Assembly (NCBI GenBank): GCA_002421425.1
Contig: DIJZ01000002.1
Span: 1-64,000 of the forward strand
Origin: Caldifarciminota bacterium UBA5631
GTDB taxonomy: Bacteria; Hydrothermota; Hydrothermia; UBA1063
Length of the DNA stretch: 64,000 bases
Direction: 5' to 3'
A model generated the notes under the pieces. It did no database searches. It was not told where the DNA came from and saw nothing but the letters and a program-made list of their open reading frames with translations. Position numbers and translations under genes: made by a program. Shown here one piece after another: positions 35,190 through 43,839 of the stretch (positions within the stretch are counted from its first letter, which is position 1; each line of letters begins with the position of its first letter).

Positions 35190-36257
35190 TTGAAAACGAG
35201 TTTGTCTAAAGAGTCAGTCTATGGAATAACAAAAATTTCCTTTGACTTTAAAAAACCTCATTGTTTTTTAAATCGCTACTATGAGTCAGTAGAAGTGGTA
35301 AAAAATTTTGCTGAGAGAGGTTATTCTCATTTCGTTATAACATTTTCTGGTGGAAAGGATTCCACAGCTACTCTTATAATTGCGATAGAAGCCGCACTAT
35401 TAGTGCGAGATAAAATTGAGCGTATAGATGTTTTTTATGCGGATACAGGATTGGAGATCCCAGTAATTCATAAATTTGCGCTGGAGTTTTTAGAATTTCT
35501 CAGAAATTTCCAGAGGATAAAAAATCTTCCTGTGGAGGTTAAAATAGTACATCCCGAACCGGAGGAAAGTTTCTGGGCCTGTTTAATAGGTAAAGGTTAC
35601 CCTCCGCCACATCAAAGGTTCAGGTGGTGTACAAAGCGTTTGAAAATTGCTCCTGTAGAAAGGGAATTGAAGATGTTAATAAATCCTTCCAAAACTTTAG
35701 TGATTACGGGGGTAAGGTTTAATGAGTCACAAAACAGGAATAATCGCTTAATTAATAGTTGCAGTAGAGGTGGAGAATGTGGGCAAGGAGTTTGGTTTCA
35801 AAACAGTTCGAGGTTAAATGTAGGATATTTAGCGCCTATAGTAGATTGGAGTGATTGTGAGGTCTGGGATTTCTTAAACATATATGCCCCTTGTCTCGGT
35901 TATCCAAGCGAGAAGCTTGAGCCAGAAGTGTACAATGGTCGAGGGACTCGCTTTGGATGTTGGATGTGCACAGTGGTAAGGCAGGATAAAGCTTTGCAAA
36001 AAATATCTTCATTACCCCTATGGTCTCATTTACGTCCATTGTTACTGTTTCGAGAAAGGGTGAGGGAAATATCTTATAACCCTGGTTCTCGAGAAATTCG
36101 AAAAGATGGAAAATTAGGAAGGTTAAAAGTAAATATTAGGAGAGAATTGTTAAAAGAATTATTAGAATTACAAAAAAGAGTAGGTTTGGATTTAATAACA
36201 GAGGTTGAAATTAAGATAATTAAAAAATTTTGGGATGTAAATAAAAAGAGGGAGTGA
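35190..36257 (+). CDS. DndC-like PP-loop sulfurtransferase (PAPS reductase family)
   Basis: 355 aa from the TTG at 35190, which has GGAGA 9 nt upstream. An earlier TTG at 35166 is possible. The PP-loop SGGKDS lies at about residues 53-58. Cysteines of a probable iron-sulfur site appear in the mid region (CSRGGECG, about 190-197) and in RFGCWMC (about 255-260), the latter a hallmark of DndC, the enzyme that activates DNA for phosphorothioation. No dndA, dndD or dndE is nearby. The next genes are HerA and NurA homologs. Sulfur modification of DNA or of another nucleic acid is the best inference. Assimilatory CysH is less likely, because the CWMC region and gene context differ. Confidence 0.8.
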   Translation: MKTSLSKESVYGITKISFDFKKPHCFLNRYYESVEVVKNFAERGYSHFVITFSGGKDSTATLIIAIEAALLVRDKIERIDVFYADTGLEIPVIHKFALEFLEFLRNFQRIKNLPVEVKIVHPEPEESFWACLIGKGYPPPHQRFRWCTKRLKIAPVERELKMLINPSKTLVITGVRFNESQNRNNRLINSCSRGGECGQGVWFQNSSRLNVGYLAPIVDWSDCEVWDFLNIYAPCLGYPSEKLEPEVYNGRGTRFGCWMCTVVRQDKALQKISSLPLWSHLRPLLLFRERVREISYNPGSREIRKDGKLGRLKVNIRRELLKELLELQKRVGLDLITEVEIKIIKKFWDVNKKRE

Positions 36258-36263
36258 TTGAAA

Positions 36264-38417
36264 ATGTACTTAGATCCTTCAAAACAGCTAGAGGGAAATG
36301 AAGTGGACTCGCTTCTCAATGAATTTGAGAAGTGGTTAAAAAATGTTAAAAAAATTAGCAATTACGACCACGCAAGGGAAGATCGGGAAAAGAGGAAAGA
36401 AAAATTGCAACAACTCATAAAAGAATCACCAAAACCGGTCTCACTTCAAAGGGTAGCTGATAGTATCCAAAACCTATTTATCATGTTGTCGGAGGAAGAC
36501 CAAGAAAATTTGGATATTTTGAGAGATGTGGTAGATTTTCTTCAAAGTATTTCTCACATCGAATTAAAACTAAATAAAGTAGCACAAGATCAAACAAAAG
36601 CAACTATTGAAGTTAGCGAAAGTGTTGAAAATCAGACAGCTCAAATTCCACCGTCAGCAAAAATTATTGGGAGAGTAGCATCAACTATTAAAACACCAAC
36701 AACTCCAACTGAGTTTACTTTTTGGGTTGAGGATGACGAAAAAATTCATCTTGAGATAGGTTCTTTGGTTACTGCACGAAGTAAAGATGTTAAAGTTACG
36801 GGCTTGGTTAGTGAAATACAAGCTTATAGTGATATTGAAAGTGTTTTGGATAGTTTTTATGCTCACTCTTTTGGACAAGCTGAACATGAAATGAGAACGA
36901 AACTGCCAGTTATAGTAAATGCAAGAGTCGAAGTCGTCAGGCGCTCTGATGGGAAAACAGAGCCCATTAGGGGTAATTGGCCTGTATATTTTGCTACTGC
37001 TCAGGAGATCAGAGAGGCTTACGGTATCGACTCTTCTGAATATGAAGTTCTGGCTGGATTCACCTATGATGATAAACGAATTCCTGTTCCTATCAGTTTA
37101 GATGCAAGATACATAGTGGGGTACGAGGCTGCGCACATTAATATATCTGGTGCCTCAGGTATTGCTACGAAAACAAGTTATGCACTTTTTTTACTTCTAA
37201 ATCTTTTGGCTTATAACAAAAGGCAGAGTGAAAGAAGGGATACAGTTGCTGCTATTGCCTTTAATGTTAAAGAAGCTGATTTGATGTTTATTGATAGCAT
37301 TAGAGATTTAAAACAAGACGAACTTGAAAGAATTGGAACGTTCCAAAAGTATAAAGAGGATATTAAACTTTGGGAACAAGCGAATAGAAACTTTGGGGTG
37401 AAGCCAGTAGATTGGGCAAGAGACGGAAGCTTTAAGTTCTTTGCTCCAATGCATTTTAGACCAAATGGCGGGGTTTTGAGTCAGAGACAAGACAATATAG
37501 TAAGTGCATTTAACTATAGTTTAAAAACTCTAGTTAATATAGGTCAAATCTCACTTTATACACTATTTGACCCTGAGGATCTTGATGAAAAAGCATTATC
37601 TTTTATATCATCTATGTGTGAGGAATCAAGAAATAATGAATTTACATTTGAACGGCTTATTGATCGGGTTAAAGAAGCTCTAATTGGTGAGGATAGAAAT
37701 AGAGAAGTGGGAGGCAGGGGAAGGACAGTTGAACGGGGAGATTGGTTTAGCTTCGGGGGGGTTGTGCATCATCGAGCAACTGCTCAGAAGATATTAAACA
37801 GGATGAAATATTCACTTGACAATCAATTTAGGGGATTAATATTAAAAGATGCGAATAACGACACTCCAATTCCTGTTGATGAGCTGAGGCCAGGTGAATT
37901 ATGGGTAATTGATATCACTCAACTAAGTGATAAAGGGCAAAGATTGGTATTTCAAACTGTAGTGCGAAATGTTTTCAGAAAATTAGAGGAAAGAAAAACG
38001 TTAGAGTTAACTGGGCAACTTGATGAGGGATTAAGAAATTTTCCTAAACATGTAGTTATTTTTGTAGATGAGCTAAATAAATTTGTTCCTTCGGGCCGTG
38101 AATATTCGGCTTTGAAGGGAGACATTGTTGAAATGGCTGCAAGAGGACGAAGCGTTGGGATGACTTTAATAGGAGCACAACAACTTGCCTCAAAAGTAGA
38201 TGAAGAAGTCTTGGCTAATACTTCTACCTTTGTTGTGGGGAGAAGCCATGCGGTTGAAATTCATAAGCCATTATATGCATGGTTAGCTGAAGGATTGAAG
38301 GAAAAAGCTATGGTTTTGGATAAGGGATGGATGTTACTTTGGCATTGTCTACATAAAAGGCCGGTTTTGATTCGTTTTCCGAGGCCATTACACAAGATTT
38401 ATGAAGAATGGCGTTGA
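36264..38417 (+). CDS. HerA-like hexameric DNA translocase/ATPase
   Basis: 717 aa from the ATG at 36264, with GAGGGAG 9 nt upstream. An N-terminal helical region (1-130) is followed by a beta-barrel like HerA's HAS domain (IIGRVASTIKTPTTPTEFTFW...). The P-loop is the variant GASGIATKTS (about 295-304). Walker B is VVIFVDELNKF (about 596-606), and a sensor region reads GMTLIGAQQLASKVDEEVL. HerA translocates on double-stranded DNA and works with the nuclease NurA, encoded next. AT-rich codon use differs from housekeeping genes in the window. It starts 6 nt after the DndC-like stop. Confidence 0.85.
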   Translation: MYLDPSKQLEGNEVDSLLNEFEKWLKNVKKISNYDHAREDREKRKEKLQQLIKESPKPVSLQRVADSIQNLFIMLSEEDQENLDILRDVVDFLQSISHIELKLNKVAQDQTKATIEVSESVENQTAQIPPSAKIIGRVASTIKTPTTPTEFTFWVEDDEKIHLEIGSLVTARSKDVKVTGLVSEIQAYSDIESVLDSFYAHSFGQAEHEMRTKLPVIVNARVEVVRRSDGKTEPIRGNWPVYFATAQEIREAYGIDSSEYEVLAGFTYDDKRIPVPISLDARYIVGYEAAHINISGASGIATKTSYALFLLLNLLAYNKRQSERRDTVAAIAFNVKEADLMFIDSIRDLKQDELERIGTFQKYKEDIKLWEQANRNFGVKPVDWARDGSFKFFAPMHFRPNGGVLSQRQDNIVSAFNYSLKTLVNIGQISLYTLFDPEDLDEKALSFISSMCEESRNNEFTFERLIDRVKEALIGEDRNREVGGRGRTVERGDWFSFGGVVHHRATAQKILNRMKYSLDNQFRGLILKDANNDTPIPVDELRPGELWVIDITQLSDKGQRLVFQTVVRNVFRKLEERKTLELTGQLDEGLRNFPKHVVIFVDELNKFVPSGREYSALKGDIVEMAARGRSVGMTLIGAQQLASKVDEEVLANTSTFVVGRSHAVEIHKPLYAWLAEGLKEKAMVLDKGWMLLWHCLHKRPVLIRFPRPLHKIYEEWR

Positions 38418-38444
38418 CAAATTATGTGAAAAGAGGTAGCCGAA

Positions 38445-39743
38445 ATGCTATTAGATGAGAAATTAAATGACTTATTGCAAGAGTTAAAGAAATTGTCTGT
38501 TCCTACTCACACTGTGAGCTCTGAAGAAGAACAATCATTACCTCCTCCTTTTGTAGAAAGTGCATCTTCTGTAGGGGATAGGATCTTAGAAGTTTCTGAT
38601 GGTGGTGAAGAAATAGTGCGGATAGATCCTAAAGTAACAGAGGCGATTAATTTCGAGGCATTTTTGGATGGCGTTCAGAGAACTGTCATGTGGCGACGGA
38701 TCCCTTTGAGAGATGGAGGTGCTGTCCCAGTGCATATAGCACACATTTGTGCGGGGATAATTTTGAGAGATAAAAGGGATGTATTGCATTTACCTGAAAA
38801 TTTTATAGCGTCAAGATTGTTGGTTTTAGCGCCATTCAAAGGCTTAGAAGAAGCTGGTGTTACTTTTGAAACTTTAAGGGAGCAAGGCGAGCGATTTTTT
38901 TGGGATACAAGTGAGCATACCTTTGCTTTCCCCAAAGAACCTGACGAATGGATTATTTGCGACACAACATTTCCGAGCACTGATACCAATAGGTTGGAAT
39001 TTAGCGATAATTGTATTATCGGTGAAAGACTGTTAGATGAGGGTTTAGTAAGGGGACGTGCCCAAGGTAGAGTGGCGACACTAAGACAAAGGTTAGAGAT
39101 GGCTTTATTGGCGAAATTCAGAAAAGAGTTTCCCATGGAATGGATTTTGGTTGATGGTCCGTTATTTTTTATTGATAAATGGAGAAAACGAGCTTTTAAA
39201 ATTTTTAAAGATGAACTTAGTATTGGACAGGAAGGTGATTTAGAGGATAAATTGTTAAGGTTTGCTGTCGGAATTATTAAATCACACCGGTTAAAGCCTA
39301 AAAATCCACAAGCAATTCTGAAAATTGCTCAAGGTGAGCGTTCCACAGTTAGGTTATTATCACAAGAGGTCGATGTGAAGGGACGGGGTTCACATTGGGA
39401 CGAAAGTGGTGGATATGCTAGTATGCACTTTACGTGGTATACAAGATTTAGACTACAATCCCAGCGGCCCTTGGGTTTTGCTGGCCTAATAAGATTAGAT
39501 ATTCACAAATCCACTTTAAATATAGTCCGTACTGATACTCTGGATGTTGAGAGTTTTCGGGAGTATGTTCCCATAATAAATGATATCACTGTTGGAGTGT
39601 GGAATGAACGCAGTCCACAATTACCAAGGGGTTCAGATTTGAGGAGTTTTGCTGAACCTTATCCTATTTATCAGCTTGAAAAAATTCTCAAAGCAACAAT
39701 TTATCCCCGACGATTTTTGTCATATTTGCTCGAAACATTCTGA
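38445..39743 (+). CDS. NurA-like nuclease
   Basis: 432 aa with GAGGTAG ahead of the ATG. The NurA fold is indicated by an acidic residue in FLDGVQRT (about 76), a second acidic site in WILVDGPLFF (about 234-243), and the C-terminal region ending in AEPYPIYQLEKIL. The first 60 residues are a variable, low-complexity extension. NurA degrades DNA 5'-3' in complex with HerA. Together with the DndC-like gene it suggests a modification-plus-degradation system. Catalytic competence is inferred from the position of conserved aspartates only. Confidence 0.75.
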   Translation: MLLDEKLNDLLQELKKLSVPTHTVSSEEEQSLPPPFVESASSVGDRILEVSDGGEEIVRIDPKVTEAINFEAFLDGVQRTVMWRRIPLRDGGAVPVHIAHICAGIILRDKRDVLHLPENFIASRLLVLAPFKGLEEAGVTFETLREQGERFFWDTSEHTFAFPKEPDEWIICDTTFPSTDTNRLEFSDNCIIGERLLDEGLVRGRAQGRVATLRQRLEMALLAKFRKEFPMEWILVDGPLFFIDKWRKRAFKIFKDELSIGQEGDLEDKLLRFAVGIIKSHRLKPKNPQAILKIAQGERSTVRLLSQEVDVKGRGSHWDESGGYASMHFTWYTRFRLQSQRPLGFAGLIRLDIHKSTLNIVRTDTLDVESFREYVPIINDITVGVWNERSPQLPRGSDLRSFAEPYPIYQLEKILKATIYPRRFLSYLLETF

Positions 39744-39926
39744 ATTTAGTTGTTATTCTGAAGGTTGCCAAGTGTATAATTAAAGCTATATTTAAATTTC
39801 TAACTTTAAAAGGATCGCTTAAAAATTCGCCAAAAACTTTTTAATTTGAGGGCATGCATGTTTTGCTTGTTATTTAATTATTGAAGGGAATTTGGAGGTA
39901 ATCATAGAGAAGGTGTACTTGACTTT

Positions 39927-39960
39927 GAATGAGCTTATTTGGTGAATGAGCTTATTTGGT
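39927..39960. repeat. Perfect 17-bp tandem duplication
   Basis: GAATGAGCTTATTTGGT occurs twice head-to-tail (39927-39943 and 39944-39960), directly next to the decayed gene fragment at 39976. Two units only, so not an array. Confidence 0.9.
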
Positions 39961-39975
39961 ACTGGGTTATTTATT

Positions 39976-40263
39976 TTAGCTGATCTGCCCCTCCTCCTTC
40001 CCACTCAAACTTCTCCAATAATTCCACCATATCACCCTTTGTGGTATTAATCTTTTTCTGTAGTATGGTGATTTTTTGAGGAGGAAGTAGCGTATTGTTG
40101 GGCGGAAGAGTTTGATGAGGAGGAGTTTTATACCGAGGGCTTTTGGGATGTCTTGTATGTAGTTGTCGAAGGTTCTTGTCTGATAGTTTAAGAGTCTCTG
40201 GCTTTCTTCGGTATCCATCCAGTCGGTGGCAAAATAATCTTTGAAAAGACTTCCTTGGGAAGA
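39976..40263 (-). pseudogene. Decayed 3' end of an NAD-dependent epimerase-like gene, copy 1
   Basis: The minus-strand frame encodes about 95 residues including DYFATDWMDTEES and FDNYIQDIPKALGIK, then a basic tail with SPYYRKR. This resembles the C-terminus of extended SDR/NAD-dependent epimerases, without any Rossmann part. A near-identical segment recurs at 46993-47188 in the same orientation. The 5' portion is missing, so I call it a remnant. The family assignment is tentative. Confidence 0.45.
40010..40210. repeat. Long direct repeat, copy 1
   Basis: About 200 bp that aligns by eye, with scattered substitutions and a few small indels, to 46993-47188. Shared blocks include GTATTGTTGGGCGGAAGAG and TAGTTGTCGAAGGTTCTTG. 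The two copies bracket the whole TPR module. Confidence 0.85.
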
Positions 40264-40585
40264 ATGCCTAAGCCAATGTCTCGAGGGGTTTTACTTAACC
40301 TGTTAGAGGTGTTTGAAGTCCTTCCAAGAAATATCATTTCTCTAAAGAATTGTTTAGACTTTCATTTAGGATCTTAAGAAAACTTATTAGATTCCGGAGG
40401 CTTTAAGAGTTTCAACTTGCTTGTCGGGGGCTCGGTGAGTAAAAAGGAACATTATGTTTGCGTAAACCATATACGAAACAAGTACAAATTTTGTCGTCGC
40501 TATTTTTGCCTAAATCTCTGAAGATCGGCAAAGGGGTTTGAAAAACCGAAAAGGTATTTTCTGAAATTGGCTTAAGAAGGGCAAT

Positions 40586-40768
40586 GTGGATTTAAGAGAG
40601 AATTTACTGAATGTTGAAAGAACCGTTAAAGATTTGTTCGAGAGTTTGGGAAGCAATTTTAAAACATCAATATCTAAAATGAAGGCGCAACTAAGGTTGG
40701 TTAATGATTTTATAAATGGTCAGAATGAAAAGTTCTCACTTAACTTGATCATTATCAAATTGATTTAA
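40586..40768 (+). CDS. Doubtful small helical ORF
   Basis: 60 aa, GTG start with AAGAAGGG about 3-9 nt upstream. The sequence has heptad-like helix character (ENLLNVERTVKDLFESLGSN). It lies in otherwise decayed DNA and matches nothing I recognise. It could be a fragment of a larger coiled-coil protein. Confidence 0.2.
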   Translation: MDLRENLLNVERTVKDLFESLGSNFKTSISKMKAQLRLVNDFINGQNEKFSLNLIIIKLI

Positions 40769-40985
40769 AGAGAATTCTGACTTATCTCTATTTGCTTTGT
40801 TTTTTCGCTCCCTTCCTTTGAGTAATATGCACAAATTACTGAACGTGTTTGGCGGTTTCGAAGGAGGAACTTTGCAGGTTCGGGTCTATACAGTTATTGA
40901 TTTTAAGATGATTTTGGAGATTAGATATTACATCCTGTTGAGGTAATTCCCCAACCATTCCAACTTGGTGTTCTTTCTAAGAAAC

Positions 40986-41014
40986 TTGAAAAATCGCTTT
41001 TTTTGCTTTATAAT
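40986..41014 (+). promoter_or_regulatory. Promoter TTGAAA-N17-TATAAT of the TPR operon
   Basis: TTGAAA (40986-40991) and TATAAT (41009-41014) are spaced 17 nt, close to consensus. Transcription from about 41021 gives a leader of roughly 128 nt. That leader holds the perfect palindrome TTGAGGATCCTCAA (41037-41050), a possible operator or short hairpin. Confidence 0.65.
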
Positions 41015-41148
41015 ATTAACACTTGAGAATGTAAAATTGAGGATCCTCAAAGAAGAATAAGAAAAACCAAGTTTCCTGAATTTAGAAAAACGTTGGATTT
41101 GTAGAAGGGGCTATTTTGGGGCAAAATTTTAAAAGGAGGGGGTAAAAA

Positions 41149-41391
41149 ATGAAACAAAAGTACATATATGATAGAAATGGCAGTGTAAAGGCTGTCATCT
41201 ATGAGGACGACAGCACAGCAACGGTAATCGCCTTAGGTAAAGGGGCTATTGGAACAGTCTTCAAAAGTGATGTTTTTCCCCATATTGCTCTCTATGGCAG
41301 TGACATTGTAGGTAGTGCAGATGATGTAGATTCTGCTGCTGGCCTTATACTGGAAGAGGACGCCAGGAGAAACCTTAATAAAAAGAGATAA
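41149..41391 (+). CDS. Small protein of unknown function, first gene of TPR operon
   Basis: 80 aa with a strong ribosome site (AAAGGAGGGGG). It starts MKQKYIYDRNGSVKAVIYED and contains ATVIALGKGAIG plus an acidic segment (GSADDVDSAAGLILEEDARRN). No signal peptide, Cys pair or membrane segment. It lies 32 nt upstream of a giant TPR gene and is presumably co-transcribed. It could be a small ligand or partner of the TPR proteins. Not recognised. Confidence 0.7.
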   Translation: MKQKYIYDRNGSVKAVIYEDDSTATVIALGKGAIGTVFKSDVFPHIALYGSDIVGSADDVDSAAGLILEEDARRNLNKKR

Positions 41392-41423
41392 AGTGTGAGG
41401 TTCTGTCACAGGAGGGGGTGGTG

Positions 41424-43826
41424 ATGAAGGGCCTCGCAAAGGAAGCTAAGAGGTTATTGAATTTAGCCTCTGAGCTTTTAAGTAGCGGGAATTACCAAGA
41501 AGCCGAGAAAATATTCCGAAACGCTCTATTAATATCCCCTGATTATCCAGAAGTTCATTTCAAATTTGGTGAATTTTTATATCGATTAAAGAGGTACGAA
41601 GAAGCAGAGAAGGAGTTCAGAGAGTACTTAGAGTACAAACCTGAGGATCTCACAGTTTATGGTTATCTCGGGGAAATTCTCTTAAATCTTAAAAAGTTTG
41701 ATGAAGCTATTTGTGTTTATCGTCAGGCTGTTGATGTTTTTCCCGATCTTGTTAATATGAGATGCAGGTTTGGAGAGGTTTTATTCAAAGCGGGTAAGTA
41801 TGAAGAGGCTGAGAAGGAATACAGGGAAGCAATAAGAAGGAATCCAAGGTATTTAGAGGCTCATATAGGTCTTGCGAAGTTATTACATCATTTGAAGAGA
41901 TGCAGAGAGGCTCTCTTTGAGTATCGCAAGATCTTAATGATAAATCCTCATTGTGCACAGGCACACATTGAATTCGGGATTTTTTTGTACGAGTTGGGTT
42001 ATTTTGAAAAAGCAGAAAATGAGTTCAAAAGGGCGATCGAAATAAAGCCTCATGACGAAAGAGCCCATTATTGGTTAGGACATACTTTTACGTTTACTAA
42101 AAGGGTTAGCTTTCATGAGAGAAGTGAATTGGCTGCAGAGGTGTGGAAGAAAGCAATTGAACTTAACCCAACCTTTGTAGATCCTTATATATCTATTGCT
42201 TGTCATTACGACTTTATGCGTGAAAGTGAGAGAGCAATAGAATTTCTTGAAGAAGCTCTAAGGATTGAACCGAATAATGCAGAAGCATACTATCAATTGG
42301 GTGATATTTACTTGCGAAAAGGAATTTATTACGAGGCGGAAAAGAATTTCAGGATGGTACTTATGATAGATCCAAATTTTGATAACGCCGCTGAAAAGCT
42401 GAAAGCTACTATTAGTTTGAAGGAACTTCAGGAAGAGGTTTTAAAGAGTCCAGAAAGCGCTGAAGCACGGTTGAAGTTAACAAGATATCTCTCTAATTTT
42501 GCTACGCATTTGGGGATTCGAGGACTAATGGCAAAAGAGCTTAGAAAAATAATTGATTTAGATCCTAACAATGCTGAGGCTTATTATTTACTTTCTGAGA
42601 TCATCATTTTTTTGGACCCTTCTGACGAAACAAAGCGAGAAAAGGAATTAGAATACCTTGAAAAGGCGACCATTTTAAACCCTAATTATATTGAAGCACG
42701 TGTTGCTTTAGGCTCGCTTTATTATAGTAAAGGAAGATATGAGTGTGCTGAGAAAGAATTAAGAAAGGTAATCGAAATAGAACCTAATCATGTCAGAGCA
42801 AATTTATTGTTAGCTACTCTGTTTACAGAGTTTAATTTTATTCAAGATGCTGAAGAAATATATAAGAAGCTAGTTAAATTAGGTGTTGCGGATAAGGGCT
42901 TATATTCATCCTATGTCGAGGTTTTGTTAAAACTGGGTAAATTTAATGAGATACTCGAAGTTTTTAAAAAAGGTTTTGAAGTTTTCGAAAAAAAAGAATC
43001 TGATAAAATTGGATTACTTTTAATCAGTAGAGATTTTGCTAAACTCTTGTTGAGTTTGAAAAAGTATGACGAATTGGAGAAACTATATAAGAAGCTGATG
43101 AAAGCTTGTCCTTATAGCAAATCTAAATTATTTAACTTCCATTATGAGGGTTTAGCTAACGTCTATATATTAAGAAAAGCCTATAAGAAGGCTGTAAATA
43201 TCTTTGAGAGGTTATTGGATGTGGATCCCCTTATTTGCTCTGTTTATCTGAAATTAGGGTTACTTTATTTGAAATTGGGTGAAAAAGAAAAAGCGGTAGA
43301 GTACATTTTAAAGGCGAAGGAGTTTGCTAATGATGATGGATTAGATGCTATGGTCAATCTTTGCACTGATATTCTTCGGAAAGTAAAGAGGGGTGTGGGA
43401 TTGAAGAAATATCTAAGCGACGAGTTTATAACCAAAGGATTATCCATTTCATATTTAGAAACAATGAGGCACATAAGAAGGTCTCGCAAATACTTGAAGG
43501 TAGGTAAGACTGAAAATGCAGAGATGGAGCTCCTCGATGCAATTGAACTAAGGCCCAATGATTACAAAGTGCTGTATGAATGGTCGTCTTTTCTGGATAT
43601 CCAGAAAAGATATGATGAGGAAAGGGAAGTTTTACAGAAATTAGTAAAGCTATTCCCGTACAAACCGGATTCTTATTACAAACTGGCACAATTATATTTA
43701 AAGTTAAACGATAAAGAAAAGGCCCTGGATTGGTTTGTAAAGGCAGAAAACCTTTACAAATTTGTGGGAAATAGGTGTGCGGCTGCACGTTGTGTAAAAT
43801 TAAGAAAATTAATTAGCAATTTTTAA
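41424..43826 (+). CDS. Large tetratricopeptide-repeat protein
   Basis: 800 aa from the ATG at 41424 (GGAGGGGG 6 nt upstream). It is built almost entirely of TPR units with the usual W/L-G-Y-A-F-A-P pattern (for example YEEAEKEYREAIRRNPRYLEAHIGLAKLL, NNAEAYYQLGDIYLRKGIYYEAEKNF). About 15-20 repeats are visible. No enzymatic domain or signal peptide. It is probably a cytosolic protein-binding scaffold. It shares the operon with a second giant TPR protein and is AT-rich. Confidence 0.88.
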   Translation: MKGLAKEAKRLLNLASELLSSGNYQEAEKIFRNALLISPDYPEVHFKFGEFLYRLKRYEEAEKEFREYLEYKPEDLTVYGYLGEILLNLKKFDEAICVYRQAVDVFPDLVNMRCRFGEVLFKAGKYEEAEKEYREAIRRNPRYLEAHIGLAKLLHHLKRCREALFEYRKILMINPHCAQAHIEFGIFLYELGYFEKAENEFKRAIEIKPHDERAHYWLGHTFTFTKRVSFHERSELAAEVWKKAIELNPTFVDPYISIACHYDFMRESERAIEFLEEALRIEPNNAEAYYQLGDIYLRKGIYYEAEKNFRMVLMIDPNFDNAAEKLKATISLKELQEEVLKSPESAEARLKLTRYLSNFATHLGIRGLMAKELRKIIDLDPNNAEAYYLLSEIIIFLDPSDETKREKELEYLEKATILNPNYIEARVALGSLYYSKGRYECAEKELRKVIEIEPNHVRANLLLATLFTEFNFIQDAEEIYKKLVKLGVADKGLYSSYVEVLLKLGKFNEILEVFKKGFEVFEKKESDKIGLLLISRDFAKLLLSLKKYDELEKLYKKLMKACPYSKSKLFNFHYEGLANVYILRKAYKKAVNIFERLLDVDPLICSVYLKLGLLYLKLGEKEKAVEYILKAKEFANDDGLDAMVNLCTDILRKVKRGVGLKKYLSDEFITKGLSISYLETMRHIRRSRKYLKVGKTENAEMELLDAIELRPNDYKVLYEWSSFLDIQKRYDEEREVLQKLVKLFPYKPDSYYKLAQLYLKLNDKEKALDWFVKAENLYKFVGNRCAAARCVKLRKLISNF

Positions 43827-43839
43827 AGAGGAGGGGTAA

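Larger units (their letters stand above)
39744..41148. other. Long low-coding stretch between cassette and TPR module
   Basis: About 1.4 kb. It contains a perfect 17-bp tandem repeat, a decayed epimerase-like 3' end, a doubtful 60-codon ORF and a clear promoter for the TPR operon (each listed separately). The rest is AT-rich with no recognisable gene. Decay and repeats suggest a site of past recombination. Confidence 0.5.

Noticed and set aside
35190..36257. Assimilatory PAPS reductase (CysH)
   Set aside because: No sulfate-assimilation genes nearby; the RFGCWMC region and HerA/NurA neighbours fit DndC-like enzymes better.
39927..39960. Tandem repeat as a CRISPR remnant
   Set aside because: Two contiguous 17-bp units without spacers and no cas genes in the window.
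39976..40218. Functional 80-aa protein
   Set aside because: It reads as the C-terminal end of a larger enzyme with no N-terminal part, and a broken copy exists at 46993-47188.
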